Positions 1-6,593 of a stretch of 9,917 nucleotides of DNA are shown here, one piece after another. The stretch is taken from NCBI GenBank assembly GCA_025966335.1, contig JAICRS010000106.1, forward strand, positions 1-9,917. Reading direction: 5' to 3'. Within the stretch, counting starts at the first letter, position 1. The number at the start of each line of letters is the position of its first letter. Made by a program: the position numbers and the translations under genes. The notes beneath the pieces were generated by a model. It was not told where the DNA came from and did not search any database. It saw only the letters and a list, made by a program, of their open reading frames with translations. This DNA comes from Nocardioidaceae bacterium (GTDB lineage Bacteria; Actinomycetota; Actinomycetes; Propionibacteriales; Nocardioidaceae).

Positions 1-856
1 CGCGGACGACATCACCCAGGGTCTGCCGCGTGTGGTCGAGCTGTTCGAGGCCCGCACCCCGAAGGGTCGTGCCCCGATCACCGAGGCCGCCGGCCGCGTG
101 CAGATCGAGGAGACCGACAAGGCCAAGAAGGTCCTGGTCACCCCGGACGACGGTTCCGAGGTCCAGGAGTACCCGGTCAGCAAGCGCTCGCGCCTGCTGG
201 TGACCGACGGCGACCACGTCGAGGTCGGTCAGCGGCTCACCCAGGGCACCGAGGACCCGCAGGACGTGCTCCGCATCCTCGGCGTCCGCCGGGCCCAGGA
301 GCACCTGGTGGACGAGGTCCAGCAGGTGTACCGCAGCCAGGGCGTGTCGATCCACGACAAGCACATCGAGATCATCGTCCGGCAGATGCTGCGCCGGGTG
401 ACGGTCATCGAGTCCGGTGACACGAAGCTGCTGCCCTCGGACCTGGTCGACCGGATCAAGTTCGAGGAGGAGAACCGTCGCGTGGTCTCCGAGGGCGGAA
501 CCCCCGCCTCCGGCCGTCCGGTGCTGATGGGGATCACCAAGGCCTCGCTCGCCACCGAGTCGTGGCTGTCGGCGGCCTCCTTCCAGGAGACCACCCGGGT
601 GCTCACCGACGCGGCGATCCACGGCAAGTCCGACTCGTTGCTCGGCCTGAAGGAGAACGTGATCATCGGCAAGCTGATCCCGGCCGGCACCGGTCTCGAG
701 CGGTACCGCAACATCCGGGTCGAGCCGACCGAGGAGGCGCGTGCGAACGCGTACTCCGTGACCGGCTACGAGAACTACGACTACGACTTCGGCAACAGCG
801 CCGGTGGTCAGGCCGTGGCGCTCGACGACTTCGACTTCGGTTCCTACCAGAACTGA
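1..856 (+). CDS. rpoC: RNA polymerase beta' subunit, C-terminal part (partial at left edge)
   Basis: This is the last 284 codons of the largest RNA polymerase subunit; the reading frame is already open at base 2 and ends in TGA at 854-856. Full actinobacterial beta' is about 1,300 residues, so the catalytic Mg site, bridge helix and most of the trigger loop lie outside the window. Recognisable conserved blocks are GLPRVVELFEARTPKG near the left edge, the QGVSIHDKHIEIIVRQML block in the middle, and ASFQETTRVLTDAAI followed by GLKENVIIGKLIPAGTG, the most conserved C-terminal blocks of bacterial beta'. The tail is acidic and aromatic and ends DDFDFGSYQN, a style typical of actinobacteria, where this tail varies by family. 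No frameshift is seen. It would be transcribed from rpoB upstream and stop at the hairpin just downstream. Confidence 0.98.
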   Translation, partial: ADDITQGLPRVVELFEARTPKGRAPITEAAGRVQIEETDKAKKVLVTPDDGSEVQEYPVSKRSRLLVTDGDHVEVGQRLTQGTEDPQDVLRILGVRRAQEHLVDEVQQVYRSQGVSIHDKHIEIIVRQMLRRVTVIESGDTKLLPSDLVDRIKFEEENRRVVSEGGTPASGRPVLMGITKASLATESWLSAASFQETTRVLTDAAIHGKSDSLLGLKENVIIGKLIPAGTGLERYRNIRVEPTEEARANAYSVTGYENYDYDFGNSAGGQAVALDDFDFGSYQN

Positions 857-869
857 TCTCAGGTCAGCA

Positions 870-904
870 GAAGGCCCGGTTCCCGCACAGGGGGCCGGGC
901 CTTC
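870..904. terminator. Long hairpin, probable bidirectional terminator between rpoC and the convergent acyltransferase
   Basis: GAAGGCCCGG (870-879) pairs perfectly with CCGGGCCTTC (895-904). The helix extends inward through 880-884 with 890-894 (three G-C pairs and two G-U/T pairs), leaving a 5-nt loop at 885-889. This gives about 15 bp of very GC-rich stem starting 13 nt after the rpoC stop. There is no U tract on either strand, as is common for actinobacterial terminators. The minus-strand gene's stop codon (905-903) abuts and overlaps the stem, so the same element can end transcription from both sides. Confidence 0.8.
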
Positions 905-1943
905 AGCGTCTCCGGCGCCGGGCCCCCACCGGGTCCACCAGCACGTTGAGCCGGCGGGCGAGCGGTGGCCACGCCAGCAGCAGCGCGAGTACGACGGCCG
1001 CGGCGGTCGCGATCGTGAAGGCCAGGGTCGGATGTGCCGAGGCCCAGCTGGGGAAGCCGGCGTACTCGACGGCCAGCACCGGGAAGCCGTGGAAGAGATA
1101 GACCACGAGCGTCGCCGCACCGAGCCGGGAGAACCAGCCGCCGGTCCGGGGCACGAGCGCGAAGAAGCTCACCGCGAGCACACCGCAGCCGAGAAGCAGA
1201 CCGGCCCGCAGCGCCACCCCCTCGAGGGTGGTCGCGCCCAGCTCGGCGTAGCTCGAGCGCCAGTAGAGCCACTCGGTCGCCATCCGGCCGTCGATGAAGA
1301 ACGCGATCCCGCAACCGGTGCCGAGCGCGGCCAGGGCGGCGAGCCGGGCGGCCGGGCGGCGCAGCAGCGCGACGTGCTCGGGACGGGCGAGCAGGCCGAG
1401 CACGAAGAACGGGAGCAGGCCCATCGCCCGCGCGGTGTCCAGCACGTCACCGGTGGTGAGACCGCCGAGCAGGCAGACGACGACCGCGACCGGCAGCGCG
1501 CCGGGCAGGCGGCGCAGCACCGGCGTGGCCAGCCGCCACAGGAACAGCACGGCGAGGTACCACATCGGCCAGTGCGGGTCCGCGAACAGCAGCTCGAGGT
1601 CCTCGCCCCCGAACCAGATCCGGAACCCCGCCAGTGCCGCCTCGAAGACCAGGTAGGGCAGCGCGACGGCGGTGAGCAGCCGGGTCAGGCTCTGCCGCGA
1701 CCAGGTGAACGAGCGGGACAGGTAGCCGGTGACCATCACGAACGCGGGCACGTGCCACAGGTACAAGAAGTCGTAGGCCCAGGTGTCGAGCCGGTTCTCG
1801 GGCAGCAGGGTCCAGGTGTGGCCGACCACGACGAGCGTGACCAGCAGCATCTTGGCGTTGTCGTAGAACGGGTCGCGCCGCTTGGTCGGCCGCTCGGCGG
1901 TGCCGGTGCGAAGGGCCGGGCGGAGGTCAACGGTGGCGGACAT
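903..1943 (-). CDS. Membrane acyltransferase, fucose-4-O-acetylase-like (acyltransferase 3 superfamily)
   Basis: A 346-residue polytopic membrane protein expected to transfer an acyl group, usually acetyl, to a cell-envelope sugar or related acceptor; the acceptor cannot be read from sequence. After a short charged cytoplasmic N-terminus comes DPFYDNAKMLL and a first hydrophobic helix ending VVVGH (His42, the conserved position usually considered catalytic). It is followed by LWHVPAFVMVTGYL (His64), WPMWYLAVLFLWR (125-137) and a late VVYLFHG (His285). About eight to ten hydrophobic segments alternate with Arg-rich loops, and the C-terminus is an ARRRRR tail, consistent with a cytoplasmic end. 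The ATG at 1943-1941 is preceded by GGGAG about 6 nt upstream (minus strand). It stands alone, convergent with rpoC and divergent from the NUDIX gene. The COG3594-type assignment is fairly firm; the substrate is unknown. Confidence 0.88.
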   Translation of the reverse strand: MSATVDLRPALRTGTAERPTKRRDPFYDNAKMLLVTLVVVGHTWTLLPENRLDTWAYDFLYLWHVPAFVMVTGYLSRSFTWSRQSLTRLLTAVALPYLVFEAALAGFRIWFGGEDLELLFADPHWPMWYLAVLFLWRLATPVLRRLPGALPVAVVVCLLGGLTTGDVLDTARAMGLLPFFVLGLLARPEHVALLRRPAARLAALAALGTGCGIAFFIDGRMATEWLYWRSSYAELGATTLEGVALRAGLLLGCGVLAVSFFALVPRTGGWFSRLGAATLVVYLFHGFPVLAVEYAGFPSWASAHPTLAFTIATAAAVVLALLLAWPPLARRLNVLVDPVGARRRRR

Positions 1944-1969
1944 CGTGCTCTCCCGTGCCCACTTCGACC

Positions 1970-1986
1970 GTGACGAAACTGTGACC
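1970..1986 (+). promoter_or_regulatory. GTGAC direct repeat, candidate OmpR-family operator
   Basis: GTGACGAAACTGTGACC contains two GTGAC half-sites starting 11 bp apart, one helical turn. Tandem half-sites with this period are the usual layout for OmpR-family winged-helix regulators in actinobacteria (MtrA, GlnR and PhoP sites are of this kind). It lies 27-43 bp upstream of the acyltransferase start and about 54-70 bp upstream of the proposed NUDIX transcript start, so it could serve either divergent gene. Which protein binds, if any, is not shown. Confidence 0.35.
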
Positions 1987-2026
1987 TACGCGTACTCCCT
2001 CCCGCGGCGCAGGACCGTGGCCGCCC

Positions 2027-2032
2027 TAGACT
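2027..2032 (+). promoter_or_regulatory. -10 element TAGACT of a probable leaderless promoter for the NUDIX operon
   Basis: TAGACT fits the actinobacterial TANNNT -10 pattern and is followed by 7 nt (tcccggc) and then the ATG at 2040. That spacing puts the transcription start at or next to the A of the start codon. No Shine-Dalgarno sequence precedes this ATG, which fits leaderless translation. No good -35 is visible 16-19 bp upstream, which is common for such promoters. Confidence 0.55.
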
Positions 2033-2039
2033 TCCCGGC

Positions 2040-2501
2040 ATGGCCGTCGACGCAGCACCACCGCACCGCCAGCGGGTGGCGGCGTACGCCCTGCTCACCC
2101 GCGGCGACCAGGTGCTGCTCACCCGGATGTCGTCGCGCACCCGGATCAAGGGCCGCTGGACGCTGCCGGGCGGCGGCATCGACCACGGCGAGGACCCCCG
2201 CGACGCGCTCCGCCGGGAGGTCTACGAGGAGACCGGCCTGCACGTCGAGCCGGGCCGGGTGATCGACGTGCACGCCACCCACTTCGTCGGTGCGCGCGCC
2301 GACGGCCGGGTCGAGGACTACCACGGCATCCACCTGATCTTCGAGGCCGAGATCGCCGAGGAGTCCCAGGACGTCGAGCCGCACGTGGTCGAGGAGGACT
2401 CCTCGACCGACCACGCCGAGTGGCTCCCGATCGCCGCCACCGAGCGGCTCGACCTGTTGAGCGCCGCCAGGCACGCGCTGTCGATGGTCCGGGAGGACTG
2501 A
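2040..2501 (+). CDS. NUDIX hydrolase
   Basis: A 153-residue cytoplasmic hydrolase expected to cleave a nucleoside diphosphate linked to another moiety, using Mg or Mn. The Nudix box is complete at residues 45-67 and fits G-x5-E-x7-R-E-U-x-E-E-x-G-U exactly, ending REVYEETGL; Glu60, Glu63 and Glu64 are the expected metal ligands. Upstream is the usual TLPGGG turn. A later region (EEDSSTDHAEWLPI) is acidic and holds the typical family Trp-Leu-Pro element. The length is normal for a stand-alone NUDIX domain. The ATG at 2040 has no ribosome-binding site but sits 7 nt after a -10-like hexamer, favouring a leaderless start. It is the first gene of a three-gene operon, with its stop one base from the next start. 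The substrate is not predictable; a role in clearing damaged or dead-end cofactors for the downstream redox enzymes is only a guess. Confidence 0.93.
   Translation: MAVDAAPPHRQRVAAYALLTRGDQVLLTRMSSRTRIKGRWTLPGGGIDHGEDPRDALRREVYEETGLHVEPGRVIDVHATHFVGARADGRVEDYHGIHLIFEAEIAEESQDVEPHVVEEDSSTDHAEWLPIAATERLDLLSAARHALSMVRED
2491..2497 (+). promoter_or_regulatory. Ribosome-binding site for the HOT-type dehydrogenase, inside the NUDIX 3' end
   Basis: GGGAGGA lies in the last codons of the NUDIX gene, 5 nt before the ATG at 2503. The NUDIX stop (2499-2501) falls between this site and the start codon, so a ribosome terminating on NUDIX can reinitiate directly. This fixes the start of the next gene. Confidence 0.85.
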
Positions 2502-2502
2502 C

Positions 2503-3783
2503 ATGCACCCCGAGCAGGCGGAGACCGTGTTCACCTACGGCGCGCCCGCGCTCAAGTTCGGGCCGGGCGCCTCGGACGAGATCGGGTTCGACCTCGCGCA
2601 GTACGACGTGCGCCGGGTCCTCGTGGTGACCGACCCGGGGGTGGCCGCCACGGGCCACCCGCAACGCGTCGCCGACCAGATGAGCCGGTTCGGGGTCGAG
2701 GCCGTCGTCTACGACGGCGCTCACGTCGAGCCGACCGACGACAGCCTGCGCGCCGCGGTCGACTTCGCCCGGGAGAACGGGCCGTGGGACGCGTACGTCG
2801 CCGTCGGCGGCGGCTCGGCGATCGACACCGCGAAGGCGGTGAACCTGCTCACCACCAACCCCGGCGACCTGATGGACTACATCAACGTCCCGGTCGGTGG
2901 CGGCGCCGCCCCGGTCAACGCGCTCCGGCCGCTGGTCGCCGTGCCGACCACCACCGGCACCGGCAGCGAGAGCACCACGATCTGCGTGCTCGACGTGCTG
3001 GCGCTGAAGGTGAAGACCGGTATCAGCCATCCGCGGCTGCGGCCGACGCTCGCCGTCGTCGACCCCCTGCTGACCCTGACCCAGCCTGCGGGCGTCACCG
3101 CCGCCGCCGGAATGGACATCCTGTGCCACGCGCTGGAGAGCTACACCGCTCGGCCCTACGACTCCTACGAACGCAAGCAGCCCGAGCAACGCGTGCCCTA
3201 CTGCGGGGCGAACCCGATCGCCGACATGTGGGCCGAGAGGTCGATGACCCTGCTCGCCAAGGCGTTCCGGACCGCAGTGCGCGACGGCGGCGACGAGCAG
3301 GCCCGCGGCGACATGGCGCTGGCCGCCACCTTCGCCGGCATGGGGTTCGGCAACGCCGGAGTGCACATCCCGCACGCCAACGCCTACCCGATCGCGGGCC
3401 GGGTCAGGGACTTCCGTCCCGACGGCTACCCCGCCGGCGAGCCGATGGTGCCGCACGGCATGGCGGTGGCCCTGACCGCTCCGGAGGCGTTCCGGTTCAC
3501 GTTCGACGCCTCGCCGGAGCGGCACCTGCGCGCGGCGGCACTGCTCGACGGCGAGGCGGCGGCCGGAGGTGACGGTGCGGATCTGCTCCCGGCGGTGCTC
3601 ACGTCGCTGATGCGTGACATCGGCCTTCCGAACGGGATCGGCGCGGTGGGCTACGCCGAGGCCGACGTCGACGACCTGGTCGCGGGCACCCTGCAGCAGC
3701 AGCGGCTCCTGGCCACGGCGCCACGGGAGGCGACCGAGGACGACCTGGCGGGGATCCTGCGCCGGTCCCTGGAGCTGTGGTGA
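2503..3783 (+). CDS. Iron-containing alcohol dehydrogenase, hydroxyacid-oxoacid transhydrogenase (HOT/ADHFE1) type
   Basis: A 426-residue cytoplasmic group III (iron-dependent) dehydrogenase. The cofactor fold shows VAVGGGSAIDTAK (Gly102-104) and VPTTTGTGSE (147-156). Likely metal ligands are Asp205 and His209 in GMDILCH, His291 in IPHANAYP and His318 in VPHG. Several traits are those of the HOT subfamily rather than simple alcohol dehydrogenases: CHALESYTARPY, an insert followed by GANPIADMW, GFGNAGVH, Tyr295 where fucO-type enzymes have a second His, and 27 residues between the last two metal histidines, the spacing I recall for human ADHFE1. Known HOT enzymes oxidise 4-hydroxybutyrate to succinic semialdehyde and reduce 2-oxoglutarate to D-2-hydroxyglutarate, keeping NAD bound. 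The start ATG is set by a strong ribosome-binding site at 2491-2497. The gene overlaps the next by 4 nt. A 4-hydroxybutyrate or other medium-chain alcohol dehydrogenase is the alternative. Confidence 0.85.
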   Translation: MHPEQAETVFTYGAPALKFGPGASDEIGFDLAQYDVRRVLVVTDPGVAATGHPQRVADQMSRFGVEAVVYDGAHVEPTDDSLRAAVDFARENGPWDAYVAVGGGSAIDTAKAVNLLTTNPGDLMDYINVPVGGGAAPVNALRPLVAVPTTTGTGSESTTICVLDVLALKVKTGISHPRLRPTLAVVDPLLTLTQPAGVTAAAGMDILCHALESYTARPYDSYERKQPEQRVPYCGANPIADMWAERSMTLLAKAFRTAVRDGGDEQARGDMALAATFAGMGFGNAGVHIPHANAYPIAGRVRDFRPDGYPAGEPMVPHGMAVALTAPEAFRFTFDASPERHLRAAALLDGEAAAGGDGADLLPAVLTSLMRDIGLPNGIGAVGYAEADVDDLVAGTLQQQRLLATAPREATEDDLAGILRRSLELW

Positions 3784-6593
3784 GCAACGGGCCCGACATC
3801 GCGGAGGCGCTGCGCCGCAACGGGCTCACCGACGTCGACGACTCCAGGCTGGCCCGTGCCATGTACTCCTCCGACGCCTCCCTCTACCGGGTGGTGCCCG
3901 CGGTGGTGGTCCGGCCGCGCGACGTCGACGAGGTGCTCGCCGCCGTCGCGGTGGCCCGTGAGTCGGGAACGCCGCTGACGATGCGGGGCGCCGGTACGTC
4001 GATCGCGGGCAACGCCGGGGGGGAGGGGATCGTCGTCGACGTGTCGCGACACCTGAACCGGGTGCGTTCGGTGGACCCGGAGGCCCGCACCGCCGTGGTG
4101 GACCCGGGGACCGTGCACGCACGCCTGCAGCAGGCCGCGCTCGGCCACGGCCTTCGGTTCGGCCCGGACCCGTCCACCCACACCCGGTGCACGGTCGGCG
4201 GGATGATCGGCAACAACGCCTGCGGGTCGCGCGCCCTCGGCTACGGCCGCACCGTCGACAACGTGGCGGCGCTCGACGTGGTGACCGGGTCGGGGGAGCG
4301 GCTGCTGCTCGGACCGGACACTCCGGCCGGCTCACCGCTGCTCGACCGGCTGGCCGGCGTGGTCGACGCCGATCTCGGCACGGTCCGCACCGAGTTCGGC
4401 CGGTTCTCCCGCCAGGCCTCCGGCTACAGCCTGGAGCACCTGCTGCCCGAGCACGGCCGGCGCTTCGACCGGTTCCTCGTCGGCAGCGAGGGCACGCTGG
4501 CCGTCGTGCTCGGTGCCACCGTGCGGCTGGTCGAGGACGCGCCCTACCGGGCCCTGGCCGTGCTCGGCTACCCGTCGATGGCCGAGGCCGCGGACGCGGT
4601 GCCCTTGCTGCTGCACCACCCGCTGGTCGCCTGCGAGGGCCTCGACTCCCGCATCGTCGACGTGGTCCGGGACCGTCGCGGAGCCGGCACCGTGCCCGAC
4701 CTGCCCCGCGGCAGCGGGTGGTTGTTCGCGGAGGTCACCGGCAGCACCCGCGCGGAGGCGCGAGCGGCGGCCGAGGCGGTGATCGCGGACGCGGTCGCGA
4801 CCGGGCACCGGCTGGTCGACGACGTCACGGAGATGCTGGCGCTGTGGCGGATCCGCGAGGACGGTGCCGGCCTGGCCGCGCGCAGCCTGGAGCGGCCCGC
4901 CCTGTCCGGGTGGGAGGACGCCGCGGTGCCACCGGATCGACTCGGTGAGTACCTGCGCGGCTTCGACGACCTGCTCGGCGCCTTCGGCTACGGCGGTGTC
5001 CCCTACGGACACTTCGGGGACGGCTGCGTCCACGTCCGGATCGACTTCGCGGTCGGGTCCGGCCCGGGACGTGCCCGGTTCCGCTCCTTCCTGCAGGAGG
5101 CCGCCGGACTCGTCGCGTCGTACGGCGGAACCCTGTCCGGGGAGCACGGCGACGGCCGGGCCCGCTCGGAGCTCCTGCCGGCGATGTACTCCTCCGCCGC
5201 CCTCAGGCTGTTCGAGCAGGTCAAGGGGGTGCTCGACCCGGACAACGTGCTGAACCCGGGAGTGCTGGTCGCGCCCCGGCCGGTCGACGCCGACCTGCGG
5301 CTCGCCTCCGGCCGCCACGAGCCACGCACCTCGCTGCGGCTGCTGCACGACGGCGGGTCGCTGGGTGCGGCCGTGAACCGGTGCACCGGTGTCGGCAAGT
5401 GCCTGGCCGACAACACCGGCTCCGGCGGGGTGATGTGCCCGTCCTACCTGGCCACCCGCAACGAGAAGGACTCCACCCGCGGCCGGGCCCGGGTGCTGCA
5501 GGAGATGCTGAACGGCGGGGTGGTCCGCGACGGGTGGCGCTCACCGGAGGTGCACGAGGCGCTCGATCTCTGCCTGGCCTGCAAGGGATGTGCCGGTGAC
5601 TGCCCGACCGGGGTGGACATGGCGACGTACAAGGCGGAGGTCCTGCACCAGACCTACCGGCGGCGGCTGCGCCCTCGCAGCCACTACGCCCTCGGGCAGC
5701 TGCCGCGCTGGGCCAGGCTGACCCAGCCACTGGCGCCCCTGGCCAACCGGGCGCTCGGGTCCACCGCGGTGCAGCGGACGCTGAAGTCCCTGGCCGGGAT
5801 CGACCAGCGCCGCGGCCTGCCCCGGTTCGCGCCGGTCTCCTTCCGCCGCTGGGCGCGACGCAGGCCGGTGCAGGAGCGGTACGACGTGATGCTGTGGGCC
5901 GACTCGTTCACCGAGCACTTCGCGGTCGGCTCCGGGGAGGCAGCCGTCGAGCTGCTCGAGGCCGCCGGGCTCCGGGTGGGCGTCATCGCCGAACCCGCGT
6001 GCTGCGGGCTGACCTGGATCAGCACCGGCCAGCTCGACGGCGCTCGCCGCACGCTGACCCGCACGCTGGACGTGCTGCACCCCTACGTCGCCGCCGGGGT
6101 CCCGGTGGTCGGGCTCGAGCCGTCGTGCCTGGCGGTGCTCCGCTCGGACGCGCTGGAGCTGACCGCGGACCCCCGGGCCGGCGAGGTCGCGGAGGGGGTG
6201 CGGACGTTGGCGGAGCTCCTCAGCGGTCTGTCCGGATGGGACCCGCCGGACCTGAGCGGCACCCACGTGGTGGCGCAGCCGCACTGCCACCACACCTCGG
6301 TGCTCGGGTGGCAGGCCGATGCCCGGCTGCTCGAGCGGACCGGTGCCCGGGTGACCCGGGTCGGCGGCTGCTGCGGGCTGGCCGGGAACTTCGGGGTGGA
6401 GAAGGGTCACTACGACGTGTCGGTGGCCGTGGCCGAGCAGGCGTTGCTGCCCGCGGTGCGCGCGGCGGGCGAGGAGGGCGTCGTACTCGCCGACGGCTTC
6501 TCGTGCCGCACGCAGCTGGAGGACCTGGCCGGCGTGCGCGCGGTTCACCTCGCCGAGCTGCTGCTCGGTGCCAGGTCCGGGTCGACGCGCTGA
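3780..6593 (+). CDS. FAD and Fe-S D-2-hydroxyacid dehydrogenase (D-2-hydroxyglutarate / D-lactate dehydrogenase-like)
   Basis: A 937-residue fusion enzyme expected to oxidise a D-2-hydroxyacid on FAD and pass electrons through Fe-S centres to a quinone or carrier. Order: PCMH-type FAD domain with MRGAGTSIAGNA (68-79) and GGMIGNNACGS (140-150); FAD-oxidase C-terminal domain with HFGDGCVH (His411, His418) and GEHGDG (Glu455, His456), the metal and catalytic residues of D-2-hydroxyglutarate/D-lactate dehydrogenases; first Fe-S motif C535, C541, C553-Pro; second motif C598-x2-C601-x2-C604-x3-C608-Pro; then two CCG-type domains with C741-C742-Gly and HCHH (835-838) plus C864-C865-Gly. Length is close to YdiJ-like proteins (E. 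coli YdiJ about 1,018). The GTG at 3780 is preferred: GGAG lies 5 nt upstream and GTGA overlaps the previous stop; a GTG at 3777 is possible. The HOT-type neighbour suggests D-2-hydroxyglutarate as substrate; D-lactate or glycolate cannot be excluded. Confidence 0.88.
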   Translation: MSNGPDIAEALRRNGLTDVDDSRLARAMYSSDASLYRVVPAVVVRPRDVDEVLAAVAVARESGTPLTMRGAGTSIAGNAGGEGIVVDVSRHLNRVRSVDPEARTAVVDPGTVHARLQQAALGHGLRFGPDPSTHTRCTVGGMIGNNACGSRALGYGRTVDNVAALDVVTGSGERLLLGPDTPAGSPLLDRLAGVVDADLGTVRTEFGRFSRQASGYSLEHLLPEHGRRFDRFLVGSEGTLAVVLGATVRLVEDAPYRALAVLGYPSMAEAADAVPLLLHHPLVACEGLDSRIVDVVRDRRGAGTVPDLPRGSGWLFAEVTGSTRAEARAAAEAVIADAVATGHRLVDDVTEMLALWRIREDGAGLAARSLERPALSGWEDAAVPPDRLGEYLRGFDDLLGAFGYGGVPYGHFGDGCVHVRIDFAVGSGPGRARFRSFLQEAAGLVASYGGTLSGEHGDGRARSELLPAMYSSAALRLFEQVKGVLDPDNVLNPGVLVAPRPVDADLRLASGRHEPRTSLRLLHDGGSLGAAVNRCTGVGKCLADNTGSGGVMCPSYLATRNEKDSTRGRARVLQEMLNGGVVRDGWRSPEVHEALDLCLACKGCAGDCPTGVDMATYKAEVLHQTYRRRLRPRSHYALGQLPRWARLTQPLAPLANRALGSTAVQRTLKSLAGIDQRRGLPRFAPVSFRRWARRRPVQERYDVMLWADSFTEHFAVGSGEAAVELLEAAGLRVGVIAEPACCGLTWISTGQLDGARRTLTRTLDVLHPYVAAGVPVVGLEPSCLAVLRSDALELTADPRAGEVAEGVRTLAELLSGLSGWDPPDLSGTHVVAQPHCHHTSVLGWQADARLLERTGARVTRVGGCCGLAGNFGVEKGHYDVSVAVAEQALLPAVRAAGEEGVVLADGFSCRTQLEDLAGVRAVHLAELLLGARSGSTR

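Noticed and set aside
804..1973. 389-codon plus-strand frame antisense to the acyltransferase
   Set aside because: The product is low-complexity (Glu, Arg, Gln, Gly, Pro), whereas the opposite strand encodes clear membrane helices and family motifs.
2146..3525. 459-codon minus-strand frame antisense to the NUDIX and HOT-type genes
   Set aside because: It has no recognisable domains and is Arg/Gly-rich, while both plus-strand genes have complete catalytic motifs.
3777..3779. Alternative upstream GTG start for the FAD/Fe-S enzyme
   Set aside because: It lies only 2 nt after the GGAG motif; the GTG at 3780 has better spacing and the standard GTGA stop/start overlap.
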